64,000 bases of DNA, taken from JANXVR01 sp034667405 (GTDB lineage Bacteria > Actinomycetota > UBA4738 > HRBIN12). Below are positions 26,124 through 34,609 of this stretch, one piece after another. The number at the start of each line of letters is the position of its first letter. The first letter of the stretch is position 1. Made by a program: the position numbers and the translations under genes. The stretch spans positions 36,710-100,709 of the forward strand of contig JAXDJX010000007.1 in the NCBI GenBank assembly GCA_034667405.1, in the 5' to 3' direction. The notes beneath the pieces are model-generated. The model saw only the letters and a program-made list of their open reading frames with translations, did no database searches and was not told the origin of the DNA.

Positions 26124-26900
26124 ATGGCTTCCGTCGCCCGATTCAATATCGCGCCCGTGAAGTCGGCGCAGCTCCACCACCCCGATCACATCGTGCTAGC
26201 CGCGGGTGGTGCGGTCGGCGATCGACGGTTCCTCTTCCTCGACAACGAAGGCCATCGATTCTCCGGCGAGGCTAAGCGCGGGATGCTGGGGATCGCCACC
26301 ACCTACGACGCCGAGACGGAGCGGCTCACGCTGCGGTTCCCGGATGGATCGGCGGTGACGGGGTCGGCGCTGTCGAGTGGGGAGGCGCTCGGCGTGGCGC
26401 TCTATGACCACGACGCCGATGTTCGGCTGGTGGACGGGCCGTTCGCTGAGGCCGTATCGATGCACATCGGACGCGAGGTGCGACTCGCTCGCACGGAACA
26501 TGGCGAACGGGCCGGCGGACTCCCGCCCGTCTCCCTGATCTCGCTCGCCTCGGTGGCAGACCTGGCCACGCGCGGCGGCGTGGACACGCTCGACCCTCGT
26601 CGATTCAGGATGCTGATCGAGCTGGACGGCTGCGATCCGTACGAAGAGGACACGTGGGCGGGATGTCGGCTGCGCCTGGGGGAGGCGGAGTTGCGCGTCG
26701 GGGGTCCGACCTACCGGTGCACCCTGACGACGATGCACCCCGATACCGGCGAACACGACTTCCCGGCGCTCGACGTTCTCTCGACCTACCGGCGGAGCTC
26801 GGGCGGATTGGAGTTCGGCAGGTACGCCGAGGTCCTGCGCCCCGGCAGGGTCACCGTCGGGGACGCGGTGGACGTGCAACCGACGCGAACGACCGGCTAG
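26124..26900 (+). CDS. MOSC domain protein
   Basis: A 258-residue protein with the N-terminal MOSC beta-barrel segment (VARFNIAPVKSAQL, GDRRFLFLD) and the MOSC core near 140-250 (SLISLASV, RRFRMLIELDG, GGPTYRCTLTTMHPDTG). The Cys in YRC is the residue expected to bind sulfur or the molybdenum ligand in this family. Members move sulfur to metal centres or reduce N-hydroxylated compounds. The ATG is 7 nt after TAGCCT, a leaderless arrangement. The tRNA-Sec gene begins 10 bp after its stop and may share the transcript. Confidence 0.88.
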   Translation: MASVARFNIAPVKSAQLHHPDHIVLAAGGAVGDRRFLFLDNEGHRFSGEAKRGMLGIATTYDAETERLTLRFPDGSAVTGSALSSGEALGVALYDHDADVRLVDGPFAEAVSMHIGREVRLARTEHGERAGGLPPVSLISLASVADLATRGGVDTLDPRRFRMLIELDGCDPYEEDTWAGCRLRLGEAELRVGGPTYRCTLTTMHPDTGEHDFPALDVLSTYRRSSGGLEFGRYAEVLRPGRVTVGDAVDVQPTRTTG

Positions 26901-26910
26901 GCTCCCCGGC

Positions 26911-27002
26911 GGAGGTGTCAGGGTTCCTGGTGGGCCCCTCGGTCTTCAACACCGATGTGGGGGCGCAAGCTCCCAGGCGGGTTCGATTCCCGTCCACCTC
27001 CG
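26911..27002 (+). tRNA. selC: tRNA-Sec (anticodon TCA)
   Basis: A 92-nt tRNA with the features of selenocysteine tRNA. The acceptor GGAGGTG (26911-26917) pairs with CACCTCC (26995-27001). The anticodon stem TCGGT/ACCGA encloses CTTCAAC with anticodon TCA at 26946-26948, which reads UGA. A long variable arm GGGGGC-GCAA-GCTCCC (26959-26974) and a T-loop TTCGATT are present. CCA is not encoded. The eighth acceptor pair expected for bacterial tRNA-Sec is a T-C mismatch here. It implies that SelA, SelB and SelD and UGA-containing genes exist elsewhere in the genome. Confidence 0.88.
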
Positions 27003-27143
27003 CGAAGATCCGCCCGCGACTACGTTCGGCATAGTCATTTCTACCTAGAGGGGGGTATCAAGGAACGCCGTGCCCGCGGTATGGCCTACAGCGCCCGATC
27101 CGCGCATCCTCAGCAGGTCCCCGAACAAGCAGGAGGCCGTCGG

Positions 27144-27392
27144 ATGGAAACGCAGGTGGAGACGCAGAACGAAAGCAAGGCAGCGATGGAGATCCGGGTA
27201 GCGACCGAACAACTCGCCCGTCACCAGGCGCAGGCTGCACACGAGAACCACCGCCAGGGCACCGTCGCCGGCTGCATCCTCTGCGAAGACGTCGCCTATG
27301 AACCGGGTTGGTACGCCCTCCTCGCGTCCTTCGCCCGGAACGCACAGGACCCGACCATCACCCTGCCCGACGTTCCCACGCTCACCATCTGA
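27144..27392 (+). CDS. Small hypothetical protein with a CxxC motif
   Basis: An 82-residue soluble protein. A polar helical first half is followed by HRQGTVAGCILCEDVAYEPGWYALLASFARN, where CILC could bind metal or act in redox. AGGAGG lies 7 nt before the ATG at 27144, which sets the start. It follows the selenocysteine tRNA by 141 bp. The family is unknown to me. It does not contain an in-frame TGA. Confidence 0.65.
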   Translation: METQVETQNESKAAMEIRVATEQLARHQAQAAHENHRQGTVAGCILCEDVAYEPGWYALLASFARNAQDPTITLPDVPTLTI

Positions 27393-27463
27393 CGTCCCCG
27401 CTCGTAGATGCACCGCTGTCCCCTCGTGGTCGTCCGCTTCCGCCCGTATGCGACCATGAGGGC

Positions 27464-29005
27464 GTGACCGCCCAGACCCTTCCCCAAACCTACGACCGGC
27501 CGTTCGCCGTCATCGACATCGGGTCGAACTCCGGTCGGATGATCGTGTTCCGTCTCTCCCAGGGCGAGCATCTCGACGTGATCGAGGACGCACGGGCCCC
27601 GTTGCGCCTTGCCCGGTCGCTACGCGACGGTAACGCCCTCGGCCCCGAAGCCATCGAACGAACCCTGGAAGCCCTGCGTGATTTCCGCGCCGTCGCAGAC
27701 GGCGCGGGCGCCACGCGGATGATCGCCGTCGCGACCTCTGCCGTCCGTGATGCCACGGACGGCGACGAACTGGTGCAGCGGGCAACCCGGCTCGGCGTCC
27801 CCCTTCAGGTCATCGATGGATATCTCGAGGCCAGGCTCGGCTTCACCGGCGCCGTGCACGATCTCTCCGTGGCCTCCGGTTTCACCATGGACGTCGGTGG
27901 CGGCAGCGTGGAACTCGGCCGGTTCGTCGATCGGACGCTCCAGACCTCGTGGTCCTTACCGCTCGGTTCGCTCCGCGTCTCCGACCGCTTCCTGGAGCAC
28001 GATCCGCCTGAGGTGAAGGAGCTGAAGGCACTTGGGCGGGCGGTCGAAGAGGCGCTCGACCTCGCGGGCGTGACCCAACTGGTCGAGGGCGAAACCTTGG
28101 TGGGGATCGGCGGAACTATCCGGAACCTGGCGAAGATCGACCGGCGCCGAACCGACTACCCCCTTCCATTGCTTCACGGCTATGAACTCGACGGCGAGCG
28201 CTTGGACGCCCTGGTCGACGATCTGTCGCAGCGCACCTCGGACCGTCGCAGACAGGTGGCGGGACTCAACCCGGACCGCGCCGACACGATCGTCGGCGGC
28301 GCTCTCGTCATCCAACAGATCGCCCGACACGTGGGGGCCTCGAAGATCCTGGTGTCCGGCCGCGGACTGCGCGAAGGCCTCGCGTTGGCGGAGATCGGCG
28401 CCGGGGTTCCCTCTCCGCGGTTCGTTCGAACGATCTCGGTTGCAACGCTCTCGGCACGGTTCGCCACCTGGCACGCAGGGGTGGCGGAGCGGCGCGTGGC
28501 GCTGGCGACAGCACTCCTGGACGGGCTCGACCCCGGCTCCCCCGGTCCCATCCGCGAGATGCTTGAGCACGCCGCGACCCTGCTGGACGTTGGTCGTGCC
28601 ATCGACTACTACGACCGCTTCGAACACGCGGCGATGATCGTGACAGCCGCCGACCTGGGCGGATTCAGCCACACGGACCTCGGCGCCCTCACGGCGATCC
28701 TCCGCCAAGCCGACGATAGTTCGCGCCTGGGGCCGTTCGGGCGACTGGTGGCCGTTGAGGACCGACCGGCGGTCCTGCGCGCAGCGACCGCGCTCGCGTT
28801 GGCCGAAGAGCTGAACCGGCGCATCCCACCGGGACGCCCGGTGACCATCACCTGCAACATGTTGAAGGGCGGATTCGAGGTGATCGCGCCGGTCCCACCC
28901 GGATGGCGGCCGCGTGGTGTCGCCGATCGGTTCGCCCGGGTGTTCGGCCAGCCGCTCTTGCTGGTCCCCACGGAAACCGCGGCGGGAGGCCTGGCGGGCG
29001 TCTGA
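27464..29005 (+). CDS. Ppx/GppA-family exopolyphosphatase with C-terminal HD-like domain
   Basis: A 513-residue protein. The N-terminal ASKHA-type Ppx/GppA domain (about 10-305) shows VIDIGSNSGRMIVF, TSAVRDA, the phosphate loop MDVGGGSVELG and VGIGGTIRNLA. The second half holds an HD-like helical domain (EHAATLLDVGRAIDYYDRFEHAA) seen in long Ppx enzymes. It should split inorganic polyphosphate or convert pppGpp to ppGpp. It begins at a GTG giving the expected N-terminus just ahead of the first strand. It stands alone on the plus strand. Confidence 0.9.
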   Translation: MTAQTLPQTYDRPFAVIDIGSNSGRMIVFRLSQGEHLDVIEDARAPLRLARSLRDGNALGPEAIERTLEALRDFRAVADGAGATRMIAVATSAVRDATDGDELVQRATRLGVPLQVIDGYLEARLGFTGAVHDLSVASGFTMDVGGGSVELGRFVDRTLQTSWSLPLGSLRVSDRFLEHDPPEVKELKALGRAVEEALDLAGVTQLVEGETLVGIGGTIRNLAKIDRRRTDYPLPLLHGYELDGERLDALVDDLSQRTSDRRRQVAGLNPDRADTIVGGALVIQQIARHVGASKILVSGRGLREGLALAEIGAGVPSPRFVRTISVATLSARFATWHAGVAERRVALATALLDGLDPGSPGPIREMLEHAATLLDVGRAIDYYDRFEHAAMIVTAADLGGFSHTDLGALTAILRQADDSSRLGPFGRLVAVEDRPAVLRAATALALAEELNRRIPPGRPVTITCNMLKGGFEVIAPVPPGWRPRGVADRFARVFGQPLLLVPTETAAGGLAGV

Positions 29006-29017
29006 ACAAACGTCGTT

Positions 29018-29959
29018 CTAGGGAGCGGCCGCTGCTGAGGACGCATAGGCCCGCTCAACGATGTCGAGCACGACTCGGCCGTCGGCCCCGTCCGGACGAG
29101 GGCTGCGTCCCTGCCCTATGGCATCGAGGAATTCGGTCATCTGGGCCGTGTACATGGGCTGGGTGCAGTGCTCGTAGTCCTGGCTGGGTTCCTCGCGCGG
29201 GAAGATCCGCGCGTACCCCTTCGTCCCGTACACCTCGGTCTCGGCCTCCAACCCCTCCTTGTGGGGATGCCACCACCCGGATTCCACGACCGAGTTCGTG
29301 CCGTCGGTCCAGGAGATGAGCACGATGCCGTCGTCGTCCACGTCGTAGGTGCCGAAGTGCGTGTCGATGGTGGCGCAGACACTCTCCGGTTGCGGATCTC
29401 CGAGCAGATACCGGACCGTGTCGATGGCGTGCACACCCATGTCCATGAGGGCTCCGCCCCCCGCGAAGCGCTTCTCGGTGAACCACCCGGCCGGACCCCA
29501 GTTCGCGTGGACGCCGTAGCCTCGGGTCTTCACGACGGTCCCGAGTTGTCCGTCGGCTATCCGTGCGCGCATCGCCTGCACGTCCGGATGGAAGCGCCAG
29601 CAGTGGGCGACCATCAGCGTTACCCCGCCGCGTTCGGCAGCCGCGATCATCGCATCGCACTCCGCCACGCTCACCGCCATCGGCTTCTCGACCATCACGT
29701 GCTTCCCCGCCTCCAACAACGCGATGGCCTGCGGCGCGTGAAGGTAGTTGGGAGTGGCGACGATGGCCGCGTCGATCTCCGGGTCCGCCGCCAACGACTT
29801 CCAATCCGTGGTCACCCGGGGGATGTCATAGGTCTCGGCGAAGGCCCTCGCGCTTTCCTCGCGGTGGTTCGCGACGGCCACCAACTGATCCCCGTGGGCC
29901 AGGACGGCACGGGCGTGGAACTCCTGGATCCACCCACACCCGAACAGCGCCACCTTCAT
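29018..29959 (-). CDS. Gfo/Idh/MocA-family NAD(P)-dependent oxidoreductase
   Basis: A 313-residue dehydrogenase with a Rossmann start (MKVALFGCGWIQEFHARAV), the conserved EKPMAVSVAECD segment with its catalytic-type Lys, and the C-terminal alpha/beta substrate domain (GGGALMDMGVHAIDT). Members oxidise sugars, inositols or amino sugars. It is the last gene of the ABC-importer operon, starting 3 bp after the permease stop, so it probably acts on the imported sugar. The exact substrate cannot be read from the sequence. Confidence 0.9.
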   Translation of the reverse strand: MKVALFGCGWIQEFHARAVLAHGDQLVAVANHREESARAFAETYDIPRVTTDWKSLAADPEIDAAIVATPNYLHAPQAIALLEAGKHVMVEKPMAVSVAECDAMIAAAERGGVTLMVAHCWRFHPDVQAMRARIADGQLGTVVKTRGYGVHANWGPAGWFTEKRFAGGGALMDMGVHAIDTVRYLLGDPQPESVCATIDTHFGTYDVDDDGIVLISWTDGTNSVVESGWWHPHKEGLEAETEVYGTKGYARIFPREEPSQDYEHCTQPMYTAQMTEFLDAIGQGRSPRPDGADGRVVLDIVERAYASSAAAAP

Positions 29960-29962
29960 GGC

Positions 29963-30874
29963 TCAACCCTTAACACCGGTGAGCGTCACTCCTTCGATGA
30001 ACGCCTTCTGCGCGAACAGGAACAAGACGATGACGGGCAGCATGAACAACAGGGACGCGGCCATCTGCAGGTTCCACACGGTCCCGCCGTGGGTGGCGGT
30101 GAACTGGGTGAGTCCCACCGAGAGCGTGTACATATGCGTGTTGCTGGCGCTCCAGACCAACGGACCGAAGAAGTCGTTCCAGCAGTAGAGGAATTGGAAC
30201 AAGGCGACGGCCATGATCGCGGGCTTCGCCAGCTTCACGATGACGTGCCACATGATCTGAACTTCGCTCGCGCCGTCGACCCTGGCTGCATCGACGAGCT
30301 CCTCCGGGATGGTCATGAAGAATTGGCGCAGCAGGAAGATCGAGAACACGTCGCCGAAGAAGGCAGGGATGATGAGGGGCTTGAAAGATCCGACCCAATG
30401 GAGGCGCGAGAATACGACGTAGAGCGGCACGATGGTCACCTGGGCGGGCAGCATGAGCGTTGCAAGGAGCACAAGGAAGGTCGCCTGGCGTCCTCTCCAC
30501 CGCATCCTCGCGAGCGCGTACGCAACGGGGACGGACGACAACACGACACCAACGGTCGCAAGGACCGCGTAGAAGACGGTGTTGTATGTGTAGAGCCAGA
30601 AGGGGACCTTCGTGAACACCTCGGCGAAGTTCGACCACTGGAACGGATGGGGCCAGAGCCTCGAGCTGAGCGCTTGCTGCTGGGTCATCACAGCCGTAAG
30701 CAGCACGAACACGAACGGGCTCACGAAGACCACGACGAAGAAGAGTGCAACCGAATGCTTGGCGATGGCCAAGAGCACGTTCTTCCGCCGCGCCTCGCCG
30801 GCCTTCCGGCGGGGTTCGCGGGGCCGTGAGCCCGCCCCCGCGGTCAATGCCTTCGCCCCGGCGTGAGCGGCCAT
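29963..30874 (-). CDS. Sugar ABC transporter permease (MalG/UgpE type)
   Basis: A 303-residue permease with a basic cytoplasmic N-terminus and six helices. The coupling loop EELVDAARVDGASEVQIMWHVIVKLAKPA carries the EAA motif that docks the ATPase. It is the second of two permeases and begins directly after the stop of the first (TAGATG). Together with the binding protein and a MalK-type ATPase encoded 8 kb away, it forms a carbohydrate importer of the CUT1 class. Confidence 0.92.
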   Translation of the reverse strand: MAAHAGAKALTAGAGSRPREPRRKAGEARRKNVLLAIAKHSVALFFVVVFVSPFVFVLLTAVMTQQQALSSRLWPHPFQWSNFAEVFTKVPFWLYTYNTVFYAVLATVGVVLSSVPVAYALARMRWRGRQATFLVLLATLMLPAQVTIVPLYVVFSRLHWVGSFKPLIIPAFFGDVFSIFLLRQFFMTIPEELVDAARVDGASEVQIMWHVIVKLAKPAIMAVALFQFLYCWNDFFGPLVWSASNTHMYTLSVGLTQFTATHGGTVWNLQMAASLLFMLPVIVLFLFAQKAFIEGVTLTGVKG

Positions 30875-31843
30875 CTACTTGAAGCCCCCTTGGTAGAAGA
30901 CCCAATGCTTCGAAGATCGGATCAGCACCAGGGTGCACGCCATGATGATGAGGAAGAGGATCCAGGCCATGGCGGAGGCGTACCCGAGGTGGAAGTACGC
31001 GAACCCCTGCTGATAGAGGTAGATGCCGTAGAAGAGGGTCGAGTTCAAGGGGTAGCCGAGGTTCGACGCGATGTCCCGGGTGCCCCCCGCCGCTCCCGCG
31101 GCGACATATGCCTCCGTGAAGTACTGGAACCCGTAGATCACCCCGATCACGGCGGCGAAGAAGATGACCGGGCTGATCATCGGCAGGGTGATGTGCCGGA
31201 ACTTCTGCCAGGCGCTGGCGCCCTCGATGTCGGCTGCCTCGTAGAGCTGAGCCGGCACATCCAGGAGAGCCGCGAGGAAGATGATCATCGTTTCGCCCAC
31301 ACCCCAGAGCGATAGGAGAACCAACCCGGGCTTCGACCACGCGGGATCCTGGAACCAGAGCGGGCTCGAGACGTGCACGAATCCCAGCACCGTGTCGAGG
31401 GGGCCACCTTTACCCAGCAGGAAAACGAACGCGAGGGTCGCCGCAACGGTAGGGACCATCGCCGGGACGAAATAGACCGTGCGATAGAACCCGCGCCCCC
31501 GCTTCGGCAGCGTCAGCACCATCGCCACGAGGATCGCGAACACGATCTGGACCGGCACCCCGATCGCGATGATCCATGCCGTGTTCCGCAGCGATGTCCA
31601 GAACAGCGGATCGTTGAAGAACATGAACCGGTAGTTGGACAACCCAACCCACTGGGGTTGAGACAACATGTCGTAATGCGTGAACGAGAAGTAGAGGCTC
31701 GCAAGCATCGGGTAGATCACGAACATGAGGAACCCCAGCACCCACGGAGATAGGAACATCGACACCGTGAGGTAGTGCCGCCTGGACCGGCGCCGGCGGA
31801 GCGCGCGGCGCTCCGCCGGTACCGTGAGCCGGTCGGTGACCAT
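30875..31843 (-). CDS. Sugar ABC transporter permease (MalF/UgpA type)
   Basis: A 322-residue permease with six predicted helices, preceded by an Arg-rich head. The EAA loop reads AQLYEAADIEGASAWQKFRHITLPM. It pairs with the following MalG-type permease. The gene begins 8 bp after the stop of the binding-protein gene, so all are one transcript. Confidence 0.92.
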   Translation of the reverse strand: MVTDRLTVPAERRALRRRRSRRHYLTVSMFLSPWVLGFLMFVIYPMLASLYFSFTHYDMLSQPQWVGLSNYRFMFFNDPLFWTSLRNTAWIIAIGVPVQIVFAILVAMVLTLPKRGRGFYRTVYFVPAMVPTVAATLAFVFLLGKGGPLDTVLGFVHVSSPLWFQDPAWSKPGLVLLSLWGVGETMIIFLAALLDVPAQLYEAADIEGASAWQKFRHITLPMISPVIFFAAVIGVIYGFQYFTEAYVAAGAAGGTRDIASNLGYPLNSTLFYGIYLYQQGFAYFHLGYASAMAWILFLIIMACTLVLIRSSKHWVFYQGGFK

Positions 31844-31851
31844 CTTCGCGG

Positions 31852-33195
31852 CTATCCCAGTGCCAACTGCTGATCGATCTGCGTAGCCAGATCCTGCAAG
31901 CCTGCCTGGAGGTCCGGGACCTTCCCTGCCTCCCAGCTATCGACGAAGTTCGACCACATCGACTGATCCGCGTCTCCCAGCGTGGTCAGTTGTTTGAAGT
32001 CGGAGGTCGGGTTGCCGAAGATGTCGAGGAACGGCTTGAAATGCGGATCGTCTGCCTGCTTCGTCGTCTTGAGCGAGTCGAACGTCGTCGGGACGTTCCC
32101 CAGCGTGTAGGCGAGTTTCAACTCGGCGCTCGTGTCCGTGGCCAGGTACTTCACCAATAGCCAGGCCGCCGCCGAGCTGGCCGCGCCGCGTGGGACACCC
32201 ACCACGTCGCCACCGATCTGTCCCCGTCCGTACGTGCTCGCGATGGTGTCGAGCACGGGCATCGGCGCGGTTGAGTAGTCCAGTTTCGGGGCGTACTGCT
32301 TGATGAAGGCGGTGCGCCACTCGCCGTCGCACGTCATGGCGACCTTGCCGATATCGAATCCCTGCGCCGGACCCCACTCGGAGTTCGCGCCACCAAGCTG
32401 CGCGAAGAACTCCTGGAGAAGGTGGACGCCGTTGGGGCCGTACACGTCGGTGATCATCGCCTTCTGCCACTCGAGCATCGCAGCCCAGGTGGGGTCGGAA
32501 CCGAACGCCGAGTCGCCGTTCGGGTCGTACCACTTCGAGCCGGAGAAGTTCCCGAGGTAGAAGTTCGGGTTCTCATAGAAGGCGTGCAATGGCATGAAGC
32601 CTGCCACCTTGATGGAGCCGTCGGGGTTGAACTGGGTGAGTTTCTTCGCATCCGCCTCGAGTTCGGAAAGCGTCTTGGGAGGCGACGAGATACGCGCCTG
32701 CTGAAACATCTCGTTGTTGTAGTACAGGCCGTATGCGTCCGACAGAACGGGCAGCGTGCATTGGCTACCGTTGTAGCTGGTGTATCGGAGCGCCTGCTCG
32801 GGGATGATCGTTGAGATATCCATCCCGTCCGCTTGAAGGTAGGGCGTCAGATCCTGCATCGCACCGGTCGAACAGAACTTGGCGACGTTGTCCGGCCCCT
32901 GACTGATCGTCATGTCGGGCGGCGTGCCGCTGTTGATCGCACGAACGATATCCGCATCGGACTTCCCCGGCGTGTGCTTCACGGTGATCCACGGGTACAG
33001 CTTGTTGAAGTCCGCCAACACCGCGTCGTACTGATCGAACTCGCGTCCGGTGTAGAAACTCCACAGGTTCACCGTCACAGGAGTATGTGTCGCGTCGCTT
33101 GCCGAATCGATGGTGCTGACACTGCTCGATCCACCAGCTGTACATGCGACCAGTGCACCGAGCGATATCGCTAACGCGATCAACCTCTTCTTCAT
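31852..33195 (-). CDS. Extracellular sugar-binding lipoprotein (CUT1 ABC importer)
   Basis: A 447-residue solute-binding protein. The signal peptide ends in a lipobox LVAC (Cys near residue 18), so it is lipid-anchored to the outer face of the membrane. The mature protein shows the family 1 binding-protein pattern: TVNLWSFYTGREFDQYDAVLADFNKLYPWI, ALRYTSYNGSQCTLPVLSDAYGLYYNNEMF and a late GRGQIGGDVVGVPRGA. The family takes up mono- or oligosaccharides. The start is the second ATG (MKKRLIAL); an ATG three codons upstream is possible. Confidence 0.92.
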   Translation of the reverse strand: MKKRLIALAISLGALVACTAGGSSSVSTIDSASDATHTPVTVNLWSFYTGREFDQYDAVLADFNKLYPWITVKHTPGKSDADIVRAINSGTPPDMTISQGPDNVAKFCSTGAMQDLTPYLQADGMDISTIIPEQALRYTSYNGSQCTLPVLSDAYGLYYNNEMFQQARISSPPKTLSELEADAKKLTQFNPDGSIKVAGFMPLHAFYENPNFYLGNFSGSKWYDPNGDSAFGSDPTWAAMLEWQKAMITDVYGPNGVHLLQEFFAQLGGANSEWGPAQGFDIGKVAMTCDGEWRTAFIKQYAPKLDYSTAPMPVLDTIASTYGRGQIGGDVVGVPRGAASSAAAWLLVKYLATDTSAELKLAYTLGNVPTTFDSLKTTKQADDPHFKPFLDIFGNPTSDFKQLTTLGDADQSMWSNFVDSWEAGKVPDLQAGLQDLATQIDQQLALG

Positions 33196-33276
33196 GAACC
33201 GCACCCCCTCGATCGGTCTGTGTGTATGACGCTTCCTATCACGGCTCTTCCCCGTTCCCGCCCTTGGCCACGATCC

Positions 33277-34413
33277 TCACGCTGCACCGCCATCGTCGGC
33301 CGAGCGAGAGAACAGTCTGGTTTGAGCGGCCTCGAGCGCCAGGGAGACCGCGCCGCGAAGTTCGGCGTCGGCACCGAGCGACGACACCTCGATCCTCGGG
33401 CGGAACGGGGACAGCGCGCGTAGTTCTCGCGCAACGGGTTCCAACAGCAGGTCGCCGTTACGCCCGACTCCACCGCCCAGGACCACGAGTTCCGGATCGA
33501 TGACCGGCACGATGGCCGCGATCGCGAGCGCAAGCCGCTCGGCTACCGCAGAGACGATCCGGGCGGCGGCTGCGTTGCCCTCCCTCGCCGCATCGAAGAC
33601 GGCTCGCGGGGTTGACGCTCCCGCAAGACCGGCAAGACGGGCTTCACGAACGATGCCCTCCGCCCCCAACGCCGACTCCAACGCCCCCCGCCTCAGGTTG
33701 TTCCGGTTGTGAGGGTCGGCGGTGGCCAGAGGTAGATAGGCGACCTCACCAGCCGCGCCCGATGCTCCTCGGAACAGTTCTCCGTTCAACACGAGACCGA
33801 GTCCGACGCCGGTACCGATGTGCAGATAGACGAAGTTGTCGACTCCCTTGCCGAGTCCGTGCCAACGCTCTCCAAGGGTTGCCAGGTTCACATCGTTCTC
33901 GAATCGCATCTCGGTGCCGAGTCGATTCCGGAGGTCGTCGAAGACGCCTTGTCGCCCCCAACCGGGAAGGTTGTGCGCCATCGCCATGTGGCCGGTGGAT
34001 GGTTCGAACACCCCTGGGCTCCCGATAACGGCGAACGCAACTTTGCGGCGGGTGACCCCGGCTTGCTCGGCAAGCGATGCCGCCATCTCCGCAACCTGGC
34101 CGATCAGGGCTTTCCCACTGGTGGCCCTCGCCTTCTGATCCAGTCGAACGGCGACCTGACCCGTGAGGTCGGCGATGGCGCCGCGAACCCGGTCCGTACC
34201 CACGTCGAGTCCGATCACCCAACCGGCGCCCGGGTTGAGCTCGTAGAGCACGGCCGTGGGGCCCTTGCCTCCGGAGGTTCGCCCGGCACGACGCACGAGC
34301 TGTGCCTCCTCCAGCGCGCCGAGCGCCAAGGACACCGTGGGCTTGGAGAGTCCGGAGTCCCGGGCGAGCTGCGCCCGTGACACCGGTCCCCGCTTGCGGA
34401 TGAACTCCAGCAC
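33277..34413 (-). CDS. ROK-family transcriptional regulator
   Basis: A regulator of at least 378 residues: N-terminal winged helix (VSRAQLARDSGLSKPTVSLAL) followed by a ROK sugar-kinase-like domain with VIGLDVGTDRVRGAI, GIGTGVGLGLVLNGELFRGASGAAGE and VLGGGVGRNG. The CxCGxxGC zinc motif of many ROK repressors is absent. The GTG at 34413 is the only standard start, but homology to ROK N-termini (GTPSLLRAINERG) continues upstream in frame to about 34460, with no ATG, GTG or TTG there. It heads the ABC operon, and a palindrome at 34509-34525 is its likely operator. Confidence 0.88.
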   Translation of the reverse strand: MLEFIRKRGPVSRAQLARDSGLSKPTVSLALGALEEAQLVRRAGRTSGGKGPTAVLYELNPGAGWVIGLDVGTDRVRGAIADLTGQVAVRLDQKARATSGKALIGQVAEMAASLAEQAGVTRRKVAFAVIGSPGVFEPSTGHMAMAHNLPGWGRQGVFDDLRNRLGTEMRFENDVNLATLGERWHGLGKGVDNFVYLHIGTGVGLGLVLNGELFRGASGAAGEVAYLPLATADPHNRNNLRRGALESALGAEGIVREARLAGLAGASTPRAVFDAAREGNAAAARIVSAVAERLALAIAAIVPVIDPELVVLGGGVGRNGDLLLEPVARELRALSPFRPRIEVSSLGADAELRGAVSLALEAAQTRLFSRSADDGGAA

Positions 34414-34508
34414 GCCGCGTTCGTTGATGGCGCGCAGCAGGCTCGGGGTCCCCGCGGAGAACCGTTGTCCGTTCCGCTCGCCGATGATCGTCGACCCCTC
34501 GATCCGGA

Positions 34509-34525
34509 TAAGGAAACTTTCCTAA
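34509..34525. promoter_or_regulatory. Candidate ROK operator 1 (palindrome TAAGGAAACTTTCCTAA)
   Basis: A 17-bp near-perfect palindrome lies between the ROK regulator gene and the divergent aminotransferase gene. Its 13-bp core AGGAAACTTTCCT recurs with one change at 37210-37222 in the other divergent promoter of the island. Palindromes of this kind are typical of actinobacterial ROK regulators. Binding by the adjacent regulator is inferred. Confidence 0.65.
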
Positions 34526-34609
34526 CTGAACGGCCGGATGCTACGCTCGAGACCTCGGCCGGGTCAAGACAGCCGGGGAACACGTCCGCGCGTGGAGAGG
34601 AAGGAACGG

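Noticed and set aside
26955..27143. Open frame running from within the tRNA-Sec gene into the small CxxC protein
   Set aside because: The tRNA structure explains this stretch, and AGGAGG fixes the protein start at 27144.
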